Shown: positions 12,379 to 26,030 of the stretch, piece after piece
Position numbering within the stretch: the stretch's first letter is position 1
Layout: each line of letters opens with the position of its first letter
From: Diphasiastrum complanatum
Lineage: Eukaryota > Streptophyta > Lycopodiopsida > Lycopodiales > Lycopodiaceae
DNA length: 64,000 nucleotides
Direction: 5' to 3'
Assembly: GCA_029204225.1 (NCBI GenBank)
Contig: CM055097.1
Location: 4,308,620 to 4,372,619 of the forward strand
Program-made: the position numbers and the translations under genes
Notes under the pieces: model-generated
Seen by the model: the letters and a program-made list of their open reading frames with translations, nothing else
Told to the model about the DNA's origin: nothing
Database searches by the model: none

Positions 12379-12759
12379 GACGATAGTAATGGTAAACTAG
12401 CAATGGCGGAAGAGAGCTTAGTCATAAAAATTCGCGAAATCAGAAAACAAGAGTGATGGAAAAGATGTGTTGAAAAAATAGAAGTGTTTGAGGTTTTTGG
12501 TATATTGATGATATATCGGCGGATTAGACAATGAAAGCGTGTCCTTCGTTTTGAAGGTATAGACTCAACAATAAAGTATCTAGTCCTAAATAAATAAATA
12601 AATGAAAAATAGACAAAATACACAAATGCTTCGCTTAGTTCGCAAAAGTTCAGCTCGGTATTTATGAGTATTGAACTGCAAAAATAAATAATATACACAA
12701 TCTATGAAACAATGTATATGTTTGGTAGCGAAGACAATCGTTTTTTTTGTTAATATGTA

Positions 12760-13370
12760 TGGGCGAAAAATATATGGGCGAAAAATGAGAAGGTTGACTG
12801 TGTCGCACTTTTCGCTTCCCAAAATGGTAAATTGAGCAACATAACAAATTCCAAAGATAGTGTCGCATTTTTTGCAAACTATCATGGAAATTATAAACGC
12901 GAAGGTGTCGGGTTTTTTGCATATTTCCAATATGTTGTTAACATGGAAACATGATGGAAACGAAGGAACATAACAAAATGTTATGCAACATACTAGCGAA
13001 ATATTATTATTTTTCGCAAATTTTCTAAAGGTCAAAGGTGGAACAAAGGTAAATCCCGAAAAATGCAAAGGTATCGCAATTTCTGTGTTCCCAAAAATGG
13101 TGGATTTACTTAACATACCATATTCCAGAATGGTGTCAGGTTTTTCACAAGGAATATGATAGTGATGAAGTGAAGGTGTCGGCATGTAGCGAAGGTGTCG
13201 CCTTTTTCGCACATTTTGCAAAGGTGAAGGATTGACAAAAAAAATGGAAATAACAAGTTGGTTGAAATGTATACAGTGTCGCAAATTTTGTTACAACATA
13301 TGGACGAAAAATGCGAAGGTGCAAATGTCGCAAATTTCGCAAACTTCAATGGAAATTATTGGACCAAAGA
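12760..13370. repeat. Diverged repeats with a GTGTCGC motif
   Basis: Copies of (G)CGAAGGTGTCGC-like words followed by TTTTTCGCA recur through the stretch. A segment around 12806-12890 (CCCAAAATGGTAAATT, then TAACAAATTCCAAAGAT, then GTGTCGCATTTTTTGCA) aligns with one around 13086-13165 (CCCAAAAATGGTGGATTT, then CATATTCCAGAATG, then GTGTCAGGTTTTTCACA). ORFs across it are artefacts of this repetition. Confidence 0.5.
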
Positions 13371-13703
13371 TAAGGTTTCTCCAAACTGGATAAAATGTGA
13401 ATAGTTTCACAAATTTCAGAAATTTCACACAAACTGGACTTCACCATATTTATGGGAAATTAGTCATAGTAGCGCTTCACTCTTGAGCCATTTACTCAAA
13501 TATCAAGTAAATGTCCTTCAAGATCGGCTAACTGCAGTGATCCATTATTAAAAATTTCTGATTTTATAAGGTCCCATTCATCTGGTATGTAATTTCCTAG
13601 GAAACAACATGTGTCTGTTATCATACAGAAGCACGTAGTCCCCTCATTTAATTTTTATTTTTTTAGTAGATTGATCGAAAATTTCTTTCCTTTTATTCTG
13701 AAC
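13371..13703. other. Intergenic, nothing recognised
   Basis: Sequence between the GTGTCGC repeats and the gypsy remnant. It could hold the lost 3' end and LTR of that remnant, but no LTR boundary was found. Confidence 0.35.
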
Positions 13704-14321
13704 TCATTCAGTCTCAATTAATAAAAGATGACGATCCTCCTCTAGTTGTATCGAAGCTATCATTTGCTCCCGAAGACTATCATGTTCATTCATTTGCTCC
13801 CGAAGACTATCGTGTTCATTCATTTGCTCTTCATTACTAATGCGAAATGTCGGAACTTCAAATTCTATTGGTAATATGGGATGCATTCCATACACAACAT
13901 AGTATGGAGTCTGCCTAGTTTTGATCTTTTTGGTAGTTCAGTATGTCTATAAGACAGATCGTAACTTCTGATCCCAATCAAAAGAATGCCTTTTTGTTAC
14001 TTTATTCAGAATTTTACACAAAATTCTGTTTGCCCGCTTCGTAAGCTCCTCCTTAATAAAAACCTGATTATAACTTGAGAATCCATCCAAAAAGCTATAA
14101 TGTTCATGACTAGCTACCTGGTCAAGAATAGTATATGTATAAGGCAGAGGATGATAATACTTTGTTGTAGCAGCATTAAGTTTTCTAAAATTGTGGCAAA
14201 CTCTAATCTTGCCTATCTTCTTCTTATGTACTATAACTATTGGTGACACCCACTCACTGCTTAGAACATGATATATAATACCCGCTCTAAGACATCTATC
14301 TAATTCGTCTTTAACTAACAA
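13704..14321 (-). pseudogene. Ty3/gypsy pol remnant: RT N-terminus fused to integrase C-terminus
   Basis: Residues 1-80 of the frame starting at 14321 are the start of a gypsy reverse transcriptase: LDRCLRAGIIYHV, WVSPIVIVHKKK, RVCHNFRKLNAATTKYYHPLP and YSFLDGFSSYNQV. The frame then passes directly into ANRILCKILNKVTKRHSFDWDQKL, which belongs near the end of the integrase. The rest of RT, RNase H and most of integrase are gone. After a frame change, MYGMHPILPIEFEVP (13895) is the normal integrase continuation. A 10-residue unit, MNEHDSLREQ, is tandemly duplicated there. Confidence 0.8.
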
Positions 14322-14504
14322 GAAATACTTTAGATTTAATCTATATTGTCTCTGTCTAACAGATATTATTCCCTGAATAAGATCTATTCTATGTTTCTCC
14401 CCATTTAACTGGTATTCCTATTAAATCGTCCATCGACCAAGCAAATACGTTTTGATATTTCCTGAAGAAGTAATGTATACTCTTCATGTTCCTGGTCTGA
14501 TTGG

Positions 14505-15470
14505 TTATTCTACATAATCTATTTTATCTACCATTCCTTCGATTAGGCTTCCTCTGGTTCCACCCAGAACTTCCCTCGACTCAGATGTTGTTGGTAATTC
14601 CATGTCCTCTTCCTCGTCAATCTCATAGCATTCTATGAAATTGATCCATGATTCAGTAGGTCTAGCTAACTCCTCAACCCATCTCAAAAGGTGACCCCCT
14701 ATTGGACTGGCTGTGAGAATGTCTGAAAAAAATATTTCTTTGGTAGACCAATTTATAATAGCATCTGCTTGATATAGCCATGGTGTTCCAAATAATATTG
14801 AATATGGTGGTGTACCTACTGGGTTTATGACAAAGAAATTCATAACGAACGTCTCTGTCTCTATAACTACACTAATACCCTTTAGCTCACCTACTGGTAT
14901 GCATTTGGGTGTGTCTGCTAAATGGATTTCATGGTAAGTAATAGGTTGTATCTATTTTTCTAGTCCTAGTTCCTTAACCATTGTTTCAGTTCTTAAGTTG
15001 ATACTGGATCCTGAGTCTATTAGTATTCTATCTATAGTATGATCTCCTATAATAGCACTAATCTCTGGGACTCCACAATCTCCTCTATCTACATATTCTA
15101 CTTTATTACTGTATGCAGATTTACTTAATGTGACAAATCTCTCCCCTTCCTCAGTCCTTACGGACTGAATTCCTTCATCCTCTAAAGTATAGCTCGAGGA
15201 TGATGTAGGTGTCTCACCTTTATATTTATCCTTTTCCTAGGATACCGTAATTCTTTTATGACTTTCCCCCGTCGGTGTCTCCATCTGATCTCTGAAGGTA
15301 ATCTCCTTCTTCTTTCAGTGGGTTATGACATCGTCTTGGTAGAGCCATGGTCATCCTAATAATACTTTATTAGACAATTCTCTTGTAGTCCTTAATATAA
15401 TAAAATTCATTTGGAACTAATGGTCTCCAACATAGATTCTTTTTTTTCTATATGAATTCCTACTCTTTGA
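14505..15470 (-). pseudogene. Ty3/gypsy protease region
   Basis: The frame at 14843-14505 carries FFVINPVGTPPYSILFGTPWLYQADAIINW, the region following the retropepsin active site in gypsy elements of this type. The sequence at 14950-15070 reads in the reverse strand as a protease-like segment (SGSSINLRTET-like) with stops. The coding region is broken at several points. Confidence 0.6.
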
Positions 15471-15474
15471 TTTC

Positions 15475-16461
15475 CTATAAGAAGATTCTTCTTCTGATGA
15501 AGAGAAGATGAATACTTTGAAGACTCTTCGTCATCTCCTGAATCAAATTCTGATTCAGAATTGGTAGACGATTCAGATTCTTTTGTATGTTTCGATTTAG
15601 GCTTTTTACTACTTTTTCTCTCATTCCTCCGTCTATGAGAAATTCAAGAAGTTTCGTAATTTTCGGCAAAGGCAATGACATCTTCCAAAGAGGTCATCAA
15701 TCCATGTCGACAATAACGATCCATTTTCTTAGGCAAACCGCCCAAGAACCATTCGTTTTGCATAGGAACCGAATACTGGGCTCCTAATTTTCCTATTAAA
15801 TGCTTAACTCTATGAGTATATTTTCTAAGTGATTCCTTCGACTTTTTCTCAACATAATTAAGCCGAGCCAACAATCTAGTGGAGTATCCTATCTCCCTAA
15901 ACTGCTTAAGGTATGTTGCTTCTAAAGTGTTCCAAGTATTAACCATTTCGGATACTGATTGATTGTACCAACTCCTAGCCCGCTTTCGTAGAAGACCTGG
16001 AAAAATTCTAACTTTGTCCTCGTCTCTATGTTCTTTATTTGCTATAGTAATAGATTCAAACTAAGACAAATAACTGGCCGCATCTTCAGACGATGATCCC
16101 TTAAAGAAATCGTATATGATTTTGGTAGATGTGGATGGCACTAGGGTTCGCCATATTATCAAGTGATGAACTAGGAGGACTAGGATCTAGACTACGCTCA
16201 GATGATGGTTCTGATGAAGAAGATTTTGATTCCAAACTTGGTTCGAAAGTGGAATCAGACGAATCTGGTTCTGATGAGTCTGTAGAACTTGGTGTTTTAA
16301 CGGATCTTTTCTCAAATGAATCTACAGACGTTGTAGTAGCGTTTAGAACATCGTTAAACACTTCAGGTGTTAATCTTGCTCTAACTAGTGAATTTCACAA
16401 ATACAAATCTCTAGATTTCCTACCAGCTCTATTCTATTATATTCCTCCACTTCAATCATAG
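15475..16461 (-). pseudogene. Ty3/gypsy gag remnant
   Basis: The frame at 15946-15644 is a gag capsid segment: WNTLEATYLKQFREIGYSTRLLARLNYVEKKSKESLRKYTHRVKHL and LGGLPKKMDRYCRHGL (quoted in parts of a longer match), typical of retrotransposon gag. Upstream, 16361-16101 is Ser/Asp/Glu-rich low complexity, and 15681-15475 is a basic tail. Stops and frame changes separate the pieces. No LTR was found on either side of the whole 13704-16461 remnant. Confidence 0.65.
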
Positions 16462-16623
16462 TTAGAACCTCTTCATTGTAGATAATGTGCACTTGTTTTC
16501 GATTTGTGTGGCCATCCATTTTAAGGTCTTGATCTAGTGGCATCCAAGTCCCAATTATTCTTTTCCATCCCTGGTAACTAAGTGAGAGACTGTGCATTTG
16601 TCTCTCAATATGATAACAGAAGG

Positions 16624-16830
16624 TCATAGAAGATTTTTTAATTCTACATGCAATTTCTCCGATTGTCGTACAATCCCAACTTGGTCTGAAAGAACATCGT
16701 CTAGTAATTCCTTACAAACAAATAAAGTAGGTGTTTTACAAATGTTTGCACTTGAAAATAAATCAACAAATACATTTAAAGAAAGAAACCAACTTAATCT
16801 AATGACTTTAGATCCAATGCTTACTTTCAT
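16624..16830 (-). CDS. Unidentified 68-residue ORF
   Basis: An ATG-initiated frame (MKVSIGSKVIRLSWFLSLNV...) with protein-like composition and no low complexity, lying just upstream of the gypsy gag remnant in the same orientation. No domain is recognised. It may be a gene or element fragment that has lost its neighbours; a chance ORF is equally possible. Confidence 0.25.
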   Translation of the reverse strand: MKVSIGSKVIRLSWFLSLNVFVDLFSSANICKTPTLFVCKELLDDVLSDQVGIVRQSEKLHVELKNLL

Positions 16831-19800
16831 TTAGTTTCTCACAGCAAAATTGTTCTTGCATGTTTTGAACCAAGTGTTTTTACCTAGAAAATTTGTAGCA
16901 TTTTTAGACATTTTTGAAATGTGTTCTACATGAAAGTTTCTCAAAATTTAGCAACAAGTTGTCTTCATGAGGGCAAATATGTCTGTGAAATGGTCTTTGA
17001 GAACCATCTCCTCATAGCAGATTTTTTTTTTTTTGCTAGTTATTGTTGCATGTTTGATTCGTTTACAACCTGTACTTGAACATTTCTTTTTTAGATTCGG
17101 AAAAAAGATATAGCATTGTTGGGAACTGCAACCATCTAATCTTGAGAAAATGTGGTTTAGTAAGTGAAAAAAATGTGTCCAAAATTAAATAGAATAAACT
17201 TTTTCAGCTTCTAGTTTCTATAGTGGTTCTTTTTTTATAGTGCATGCTACAGCCTAAAAATTTCATGGTAGCTACTACAAGTTAGGACACCCATGCTTGT
17301 TGATCCTATTTGGAAATCAATTGAGAATCGAGTGAGAATGAAACGTTTGAAATTCCAACAAGTCTTTTTGCCTAAAAATTCTCAAAATTGGGTTTCTGGC
17401 TTGTTCTCTCTAATGATTTATTGGTTTAGGGTCAAACTCTTATAGTTACCTAACAATGGTAAAGTGACATTCTTACAAAAAACATTTGACTTTTGATAAC
17501 GTATAAGTTAGTTTCACATTGGCTATTTGGATACATAATTGCATGCATGCAATGTTTGAACTAAGTAATCCTTATTGAATGAACACTTTTTAATAAATTG
17601 TAGCTGAAAATAAACTTTCCTCAATCGCATGTCATTTTGCAATTCTTTGTTTGGCAAGTAGGAATCTTTTAGTGAATGAATTTTGGAAAATTATTATTGG
17701 CATGGCTGCCATACATGAATCATAAGCAAGTTTCGCTATTCAAGATACTGAAATTACATTTGTCTAGTATTTTTTCACATTATTTTCTATTACATAATTT
17801 ATTTGCTATTTTTGGGAACATGACTTTTCATATACATGACATATGGGACTTAGCGATCGAGGATGCATGAAATTTGTTAAGAATTAACTTGGTAGCGAAT
17901 TAACTAAAAGTGTTGATTTAGTGAATGAATTTAATGTTGCATACTTTTGGTCAAACTAATGCACATTTTATTTCATGATTAATGTAAACTTTCTATTAGT
18001 CGTTGTTTCTTTTTATGACACAATTTTATGTGTACCCTATGAAACACTTACACAACACCCAATTTTTGTTAAAGCAAGTAATGGCTCAATTTCATTGTGT
18101 TTATAAGGATCAAAGTTTCTATTGAACTAGAAAAGTAAGTACCTTCCCTTGGTAACTAGATAAATTCATCTACTCAGTTGAATCATTTATTATGTCGAAT
18201 CCTATATACAGGGTGTGAGCATAATAACACCACCCCCCCCCCTTTGAACAGGTTTTGTCCTCAAAAAATTAAAGAAAACCAGAAACCCAGTTTCGATAAC
18301 TTCCAACACTTACCTATAGAATCATTATTTTTAATTTGACTTCAAATATCAACCAACTATTAGAGATAGAATGATCTTTCAATTGTTTATCTCTACTTTG
18401 GAGTACAAACTCAGATATGAAAAGTACACTAGGCAATAAATTTTCCAATCGGATTTCACTATAAGTTAATAACATCACCTTCATGTAAAATACCTTACAT
18501 GAAACACTGGATGGCCTATAGCCTAACACAAGGGATTGAAGTTAAAGAAAACTAACGATCCACAATTCTCTTGGTAGAAATACTTTTAGAATATCCCAAA
18601 ATCTACGATATAACAATTCGTCCTACTAGAATATCTAGGAGATCCATCAAGATAAAAAAGGACTTTAACTCAACTCTAAGTATTCCTGATACTCTCTTGA
18701 GTTAAATGCCCCTGTTTATAGCATTTCATGCAAGAAAATAACAATCATCCCATCTCAGCAGATTTGCCTACCTCCCAAATAGTCCGTAGATCTAGGCTCA
18801 CCACAAGCATTTACAGACCACAATCTGTAGTAGAGTATCGTCCACTAAAATAAGCAAACTCCATAAGTAAAAATAATTTACTCAACAAAAATGCTTCTGA
18901 AATACATATGTCAAATCACTACAGTAAAGAGTTTTGGATTTTTAACATACGGATCTAAATTCTTAACTCATTCAATTGAGCACTGTGGGATACAATCACT
19001 AATGAACTGAGTCTATTTCTCCTATGAGAAATACTCTAAACCAAAAACATCGTATATTTTATGCACATAATTTTTACAGATGAATCTTGATGACTCACAA
19101 ATCATGTGTCTTACAAGCAATATAATCCAAAATAAATAGTTTATGGTGAATTCTCTTCACACTGCTCATTTAATCAAGTAAATTTATCTAGGAGTAACCA
19201 AGCTACTCAAGTTAATTGCCAATAATATAGAAATCTTAAATGTTCAGGTGCAGATCTCAATTGTATTAGCACAACACCACATTTGAATTCTTATCCAAAT
19301 CATTTCTAAGTTAACAAATAAATTTTCCACAAAAGGATTTGTTAACTTGCAAGTAACCGTTCTAAACAATACTTGTCCATGTGTTTATGTTCTCAACACT
19401 TGATTTGAGTGCACCAAATAAATCCATTAACCAAGAATACATAATAGATCCATACAAGATTAATTGTGCACATATGAGTATACTCTTAATATGACCCGAT
19501 ACATAAACATACATCATTATTTGGCATATTCCTCTAAAATTCACATAAGTTACTCACATATCTCAATGAGAATCTTATAACTCATCTATCGTAAGAATTT
19601 CTATATCTCATAAGTAAATAAACGTGTATGGGAATTATTTGAGATGAAGAACATATCCACTCTCATGAGTTTTCCGACTCAAATTACCTCTAACAACATA
19701 ATTCTTCCACTTAATCAACCCCTCCTTGATCCTAGTACTCAAATTAAGGTTAGGTTGATCCAATACAAACATTTTAGACTCAATGTTATGTTCAAAATTA

Positions 19801-21180
19801 CTCCTATCCAGAAAAAAATTGAGATTAGTAATTGTTGATCTTTCTTTGTACTACTTATAAATAATGATTTCAAATTTTAAACCATCTCTAGTTCTAGATT
19901 GTTCCACACATTCCCTAGAGAATTTTTTTTATTCAAAAAGTTTTAGTCCTATATCTTACTCTGGATTTGTCCCATAATGCTTTTAGATAATCACATTCCC
20001 ATACATTACTTGGCTTACTTTCGAAACCTGTGCAACTAATAGATCCTTTGATAGAGTTTATCCCCCCCCCCCCCTTTATAGAAATTATCCAATTTCTACA
20101 AAGGTTAGCTAGAGAGATAATATATGAAAATGTCTACATCTAGTAATAAGTGTTTCTCAGAAAGGAGTCACTCTATTACAACCAAGACTTTTCTTCCAAA
20201 CATTTTCAACTCAAGTGACAATAACCATCATCCATCTAAAATCCACCTATGCATAAGAGACAACCCGAGTTTAAGAAATTGGAATACAATGCTCTTGGAA
20301 TCTACTTGAATTCCAAGTCTTATTCATACAAATGGTAGTAACATCAAGTTGGAAGGAACCATATGAAGTCAATTTGATGTCTAGTATTCAAGACATTTCT
20401 AATAAGTAAGGATTCAAGAAAGTGAGAATTAGCTATACGGGTTTCCGATTTTGTGAATTATGAAATACCCATTTGGAATCTAAATTAAACCTTAGAATTT
20501 CACAAAATATCCCATAGCATCTAGTTTTAGATTGATAAAAAATAATTATTCAACTCTACCATTTTTGTCAATATGATTCTTATAGTCCTAAAATCTTCCC
20601 TTTCAAATTATTGATATCCCATACCACCATCTCTCCCTCCAAAAGGGATCCTTAACCCATTAATCTGACTTTCCTCGAGATTCCAACTGAATCAATCTAG
20701 TTTTCCTATAATCTTCATAAGAAAATACTATTTACTATCAAAGATTGGAGAATCCATTCATTTGGATGACTAGCATGCCTTTTAGATGGATATACAAGAT
20801 CCACACATGACTTTATGATTAGAGATGAAGGACCAGCATGGCTCATTATCACATGTTGGACTCTTTTCGTGCCTCCCTAATCGGTTAGATCTAGAGGGCA
20901 AAGAAGGGGTTCTGTGTGTAGTATCGAGCTTCGATCCAATAGGGAGAGGCGTAAGCAACGAAATAGAAGTGGGGATCTAGGCTTGCTAAGGTTGTCAGTC
21001 TTAGCTTTGGATTGGATAGTGGAGAAATGCTCTCTCTCTTTTTGGTCCTTTCTTGGTTTCGTTTGTTTGTGCTTATCTAGGCACCCTTGGCTCTAGATCT
21101 TCTCCCTGGAAAGTTGGTCTTCTCAAGGGAGGTGAATAGTGAAAGAAATCCTACCTACGGATCTTAGTAATCGCTCCATG
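16831..21180. other. Long AT-rich intergenic region
   Basis: About 4.3 kb without a credible coding frame. Homopolymer C runs occur at 18231-18242 and 20062-20075. Vocabulary is AT-rich and no LTR pair, TIR or protein domain was recognised. Confidence 0.5.
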
Positions 21181-21187
21181 GTTTTCT

Positions 21188-21416
<229 letters not shown>

Positions 21417-23870
21417 TTTTATTAGGAAGAGTAGAAGAAGATGCAATACAAGGGAAATGGCTCCCTCTTATAGATTTGAGAGGTGAGCCCCCTTCACTCT
21501 GATTGGCTATTGAAGTTCCATCATGATCACTATCTTGACCATCAAGATCACTTTGTGTTTCTTGAGGTCAAGTTGTGTTTCCTAACTTAGGAACTTTAAA
21601 AAAGCTAAGTTTAAAATACTTTATTAAATAATTGTGCTCCATGGCACTTATCAGCCGAAGGCCCAATGTTGGACTCACACACGCACAGGATGCCAATTGA
21701 TCGCCTATTTCTAATACTTCCGACTCTCTACTTTATTTATGTATTGTTTGGGCTTATTACAGAAGCCTCTTGCCATATTCTAGAATATTATATGTCATTC
21801 CCAAAATCGAACAACATCACATAACCAACCCTTCCAGGTTAGTGATAAGCTTATGAATCCCTCCTGATCTCAGAGTATTAACTCTAGGAAGTAAGCTTCT
21901 ATCAGACTACTAGGTCGAATGTGATCCATGTGCTAAATTTCTGCTTCCATCATCACAAGTTACATCCCAATTCTATGGTTAATCTCATGGTTGTAAAGAT
22001 ATCTTTTATGAATTCAACTAAATGAATTTCTAGTTTAAAAATCCATACCTTGTATTATGCAATTATTCTTAGGCATTATACCCCCCCCCTCCCCCCCCTT
22101 TTTTAGAATTTTCAATCCCCCAAAAATTTCAATTCGCTAAAGCACAAACAAGATTCAAAGACATAGAGAAAATGTTAGGTTTATTTCTAGCGTTGTTTAC
22201 CATAGGAAAAAGTTTGAAAAAAAATCTCCATGACCATGTTATCCTATAATTCTGTTGAATTTATTGATACACAAAAATCATTTACTCAACCAAAGGATTA
22301 AAGTAAGGGAACTTCAATTTTTTAACTTCAAACAATTCACATCACTTACAATTTTTTCAATAAAAGATTGAACCATTTTCCTTTTATTAACCGGCTTGGC
22401 ATTACTTTGTCAATGTCATTAAACTATCAAAACTCAGAATATGAAATTACATGAATGGAAAACCATTCAAATTAGATTTTAGCAACTTTTAAATAGTACT
22501 CATCAAAATTCGTTTGCTAGATAAAGATTCCAATTCTCATTTATTCTCTCTGGTCATTTCATATTATCGGACGATTTTAAATTCAAATTTGACGATAACT
22601 TGCACAAGCTTTTACTTGACCCATTTCAAATGATCAGAATTGATTAGAAATGTATCAGCAAAAAAAAAATGATTTCAAAATTTGACCAAATTTGAAATTT
22701 AACAGAAAAGAAAAAGATTAATTTAAATTCTCTATCTGGGAGTATTTCACTCTAGAAGTTAAATTGTCATCACGGTACTCAACTGCTAGCAAATTTCATG
22801 TACTAGGTACAACAAAATTTGTAGTTTCTTTTGTCATTTTGGATTATCTTTACCCAAAAAATTAAGTTAACCTTAGTGAAAACAATGTGATCAAATCTGA
22901 CTGAATGAAAACCTTACTACTCTAAGTTCATTTTGGCAAACTTTACACAAAAAACAACAAGACTTCTAATGGCGATATCTTGAGCTACAATGCATCAAGA
23001 AAGCATAGTACAAAGGGTAGGCATGTATGAATGTCATGTCATTCTGCCACCTTAGCTTCACACATGCAAGTACATATGACTGAAAATCAAGTAGGGGGGC
23101 ACACTTTTTTGGATTTCTTCAAAATACATGTTAGGCTTTGCATGCCCCCCTATATCAATCTCTTAGAGGCCTGTGAAATGTTCATACAAGTCCTAAAGCT
23201 TAGTATGGGCTGAGAATGAGCAAAAACATGTGTTTAAGAGGGTGCATTACCACCAATCCTTGGTGAATCAAAGCACAAGCCTCTGACCACCAAATTCAGA
23301 GGTCTATGGCTTGATTAGAAGGCCAAAAGGACTATCAAGGGGACTAGATAAGTACCGTCAATGATGCCTTTATTGTTTAGGAAAATTAAATCTCCAAAAA
23401 GACATGAAAATCATCAAATTTAAGCTCATCTTCGGCCTTGCATGACCTTCTAATACTGATAGGTTAGCTTCAAATGATGGGAAACATGCATGCAAAGTTT
23501 CTAAGCAGTAGGAAAAACCTTCAAAAAGCTTTTTTTTTTTTTGACAAATTTCTAGGTTTTCTACTATGTTCTGACAAAGAAAACCCTCATGCAACCTCTT
23601 ATTGATCCCTACTAACTCAAAACAACTTGTATCAACCTTCTATTGTTCTAATTTTGCTAGATAATAGCTCTTACTACTTGTTTCTAGCCAAATATTCTCA
23701 AAAGCAAGTTATTTTTGACTGAAAAATAGCCTAAAACTATAAATCTTGCATAATCTGAACATGCAATCATTAATTTAGCAAATAGTGGTTACCTAACAAA
23801 AAGTACACTTGCTTGGAGTATTCTAAGCATTCTCTATGACATTAGAGACATCAATGCCAAACTTCACCCG
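21417..23870. other. AT-rich intergenic region
   Basis: No gene recognised. It contains a C-rich run at 22081-22098, and the ORFs present are short and featureless. Confidence 0.5.
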
Positions 23871-23879
23871 AGGAAAAAA

Positions 23880-24700
23880 AATTTCTCATCCAAAATGGCT
23901 GATATAGATTCAATTATTAATCACTTGAACAACTTCAAAAATCTTCTTAAGCGAATGTTTGCAAGTGGCACATAAATCAACGATGCAGATGCCGTCATGA
24001 CTCTCCTTTCGAGCCTTCCTGAAACTTACAAAAATTGGGTGATTTTTATTTCCACTCAACAAGGTCTTACATTAGAGTGAGTTTCATCTATCCTACTGCA
24101 GGAAGAGATTTGGAGAAATGTATCTTCATTGTCTCATTCGACACCAGAATCGAAAGCTCTTTATTCAAAGAAATTTGATAAGAAGAAGAAATCAAATAAA
24201 GCACGAAAGTCGAATAATAATTTGAATTTAAGACAAGGCACAAATTTGAATTCACCTTCATCAAATTTAAAAACGTTTTGCAAATATTGCAAATGACCTA
24301 GACATTTGCTGGAGGACTATTGAATTCTCAAATCAAAAAAGCAATAGCAGCAGTATGCTAATGTAACAGAAGGTTTCGAAGACCTCAACAAAGAAGTTAA
24401 TGAAGCAGCATTTATGGAAAATGAAGACTGATAAGATGTCGAAGTTCGTATTTGGATTCAGGTGCTACTCAGCACATAACAAACCAACAAAATTGGTTTC
24501 ATGAGTACATTCAAGCTAAGACTCAAAAGTAAGTCTCATTGGGCAATAACAGTACTCATTGTATTGATGGTATTGGCACTTTCAGTTTGCAATTTTGAGA
24601 TGGTACTACTTTCATTCCAAATGTTCTTCATGTTCTAAATCTTACCAAAAATCTACTTTTTATAGTAGAATCACTGATTTGGGCCATAAAGTCAAATTTG
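23880..24700 (+). pseudogene. Ty1/copia gag and protease fossil
   Basis: In plus-strand frames a copia gag is recognisable: INHLNNFKNLLKRMF, then INDADAVMTLLSSLPETYKNWV, QQGLTLE, a Lys/Ser/Asn-rich linker and a damaged zinc knuckle (FCKYCK, stop, PRHLLEDY). It is followed by a decayed protease start near 24455-24500. Many stops and frameshifts make it non-functional. No LTRs or pol were seen nearby. Confidence 0.7.
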
Positions 24701-25044
24701 ATTCTAATACTTGTTCGATATTCGACAAAAGCATAAAGATATTCGCACTAGGAAAGAGGCAATGTAATCTATATAAGCTTAGTCATGGCAATGCTTCGAC
24801 TGTTCAAGATCTATCTGCTTCTACTTTGGAGGATAGAGACTTACTATGGTATTGGGGTTCATACACTTTTCAAAGGGTGATATGCATTTTTTTGAAAGGC
24901 ATGACTCTTCTAAAATGCTACATGCCCATGGTTTGAAAATCTGATTCTTTGTGGATGGCCACTAACGTACTTGGGGCACCATGAATGATATGCTTGGAAA
25001 TTAAAACCGGACAAGCATTGTAATGCTTGTTGCAACCAGGTTGT

Positions 25045-25128
25045 CCCCATCCACGGGCCCTAGTTAAGTGAGAGAGTGTGAGTGATCCCCATCCAAGGGC
25101 CCAAATTAAGTGAGAGAGCATTACTCAC
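25045..25128. repeat. Tandem duplication, 42-bp unit x2
   Basis: Two adjacent units starting CCCCATCCA (25045 and 25087), each containing GGGCCC and AAGTGAGAGAG, with several substitutions between them. Confidence 0.75.
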
Positions 25129-25265
25129 ATTCTCTCACTTGGTTGGGAGCTTGGTTGCAACAAACATTCAAAGCCTATGCTATACCTAGCAAGTGTTGAA
25201 TGATATGTATTAAAAAAATGATACTATATCAATACCAAGGCAAGATCCATATTTTGTTCTTAGTC

Positions 25266-25427
25266 CATGTAGTAAGATGAGTATCGCCTAGGTGACAACC
25301 AACCTAATTACTTAAATCTCATGTAGTAATATGAGTATAGCCTAGGTGACAACCAACCTAATTACTTAAATCTCATGTAGTAATATGAGTATAGCCTAGG
25401 TGACAACCAACTTAACTAATTAAGACT
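25266..25427. repeat. Tandem repeat, 54-bp unit x3
   Basis: Units start CATGTAGTAA at 25266, 25320 and 25374 and contain GCCTAGGTGACAACCAACCT. Units 1 and 2 are nearly identical; the third diverges at its end. Confidence 0.9.
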
Positions 25428-26030
25428 TAATCTAAGTATTGAATAAACTGATAACTAGAAAATAAAACTATTATCCCTGGTATCACAAAATCAAAAAAAT
25501 TAGATTTTTAGACCTAGTATCACGATATCATATACCAACAAGATAGGTTTTACGATATCCAAGCTAATATAATCCACTTCTCAACCCTCTATAGTATCAT
25601 GTATGAAAAAATTAAATATTGTGACTAATTTTTTTGGGGTTTGTTTTGAAGTGGCATCTGTTTTACGTCCTTGTGTAAAGAAAAATATATTAACCTACCT
25701 CACCAGAAGAGAAGGAATACAACTACCTATCTATTTCACGAAGAAAACCTCTACCAATCAATTATGTTTGGTGGTGGTTGGGGGAGGGAGACAACGCTAC
25801 TGAAAATAGCATTGCCTCTACCTTACTCACCACTCATGTGGCTCGACATGGAGGTATGAGGTGACGATATTTTCAATGGCTTCCCTCTCACCCATTACCT
25901 AGCATCTTGTTTGGAGTTACTCAAGATATATCTTGAGGTCACCTCTCTATCCAAACAAGTTGACACAACACTCCTTTGTACTTTGTTGCCTTTTGATGGT
26001 CTTGGAGTGATGATTTCACGTGGAATGGGC

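Noticed and set aside
12586-13284. 232-residue minus-strand ORF
   Set aside because: Spans the GTGTCGC repeats; Phe/Ile/Cys-rich, no domain, and open only because the repeat lacks stops in that frame.
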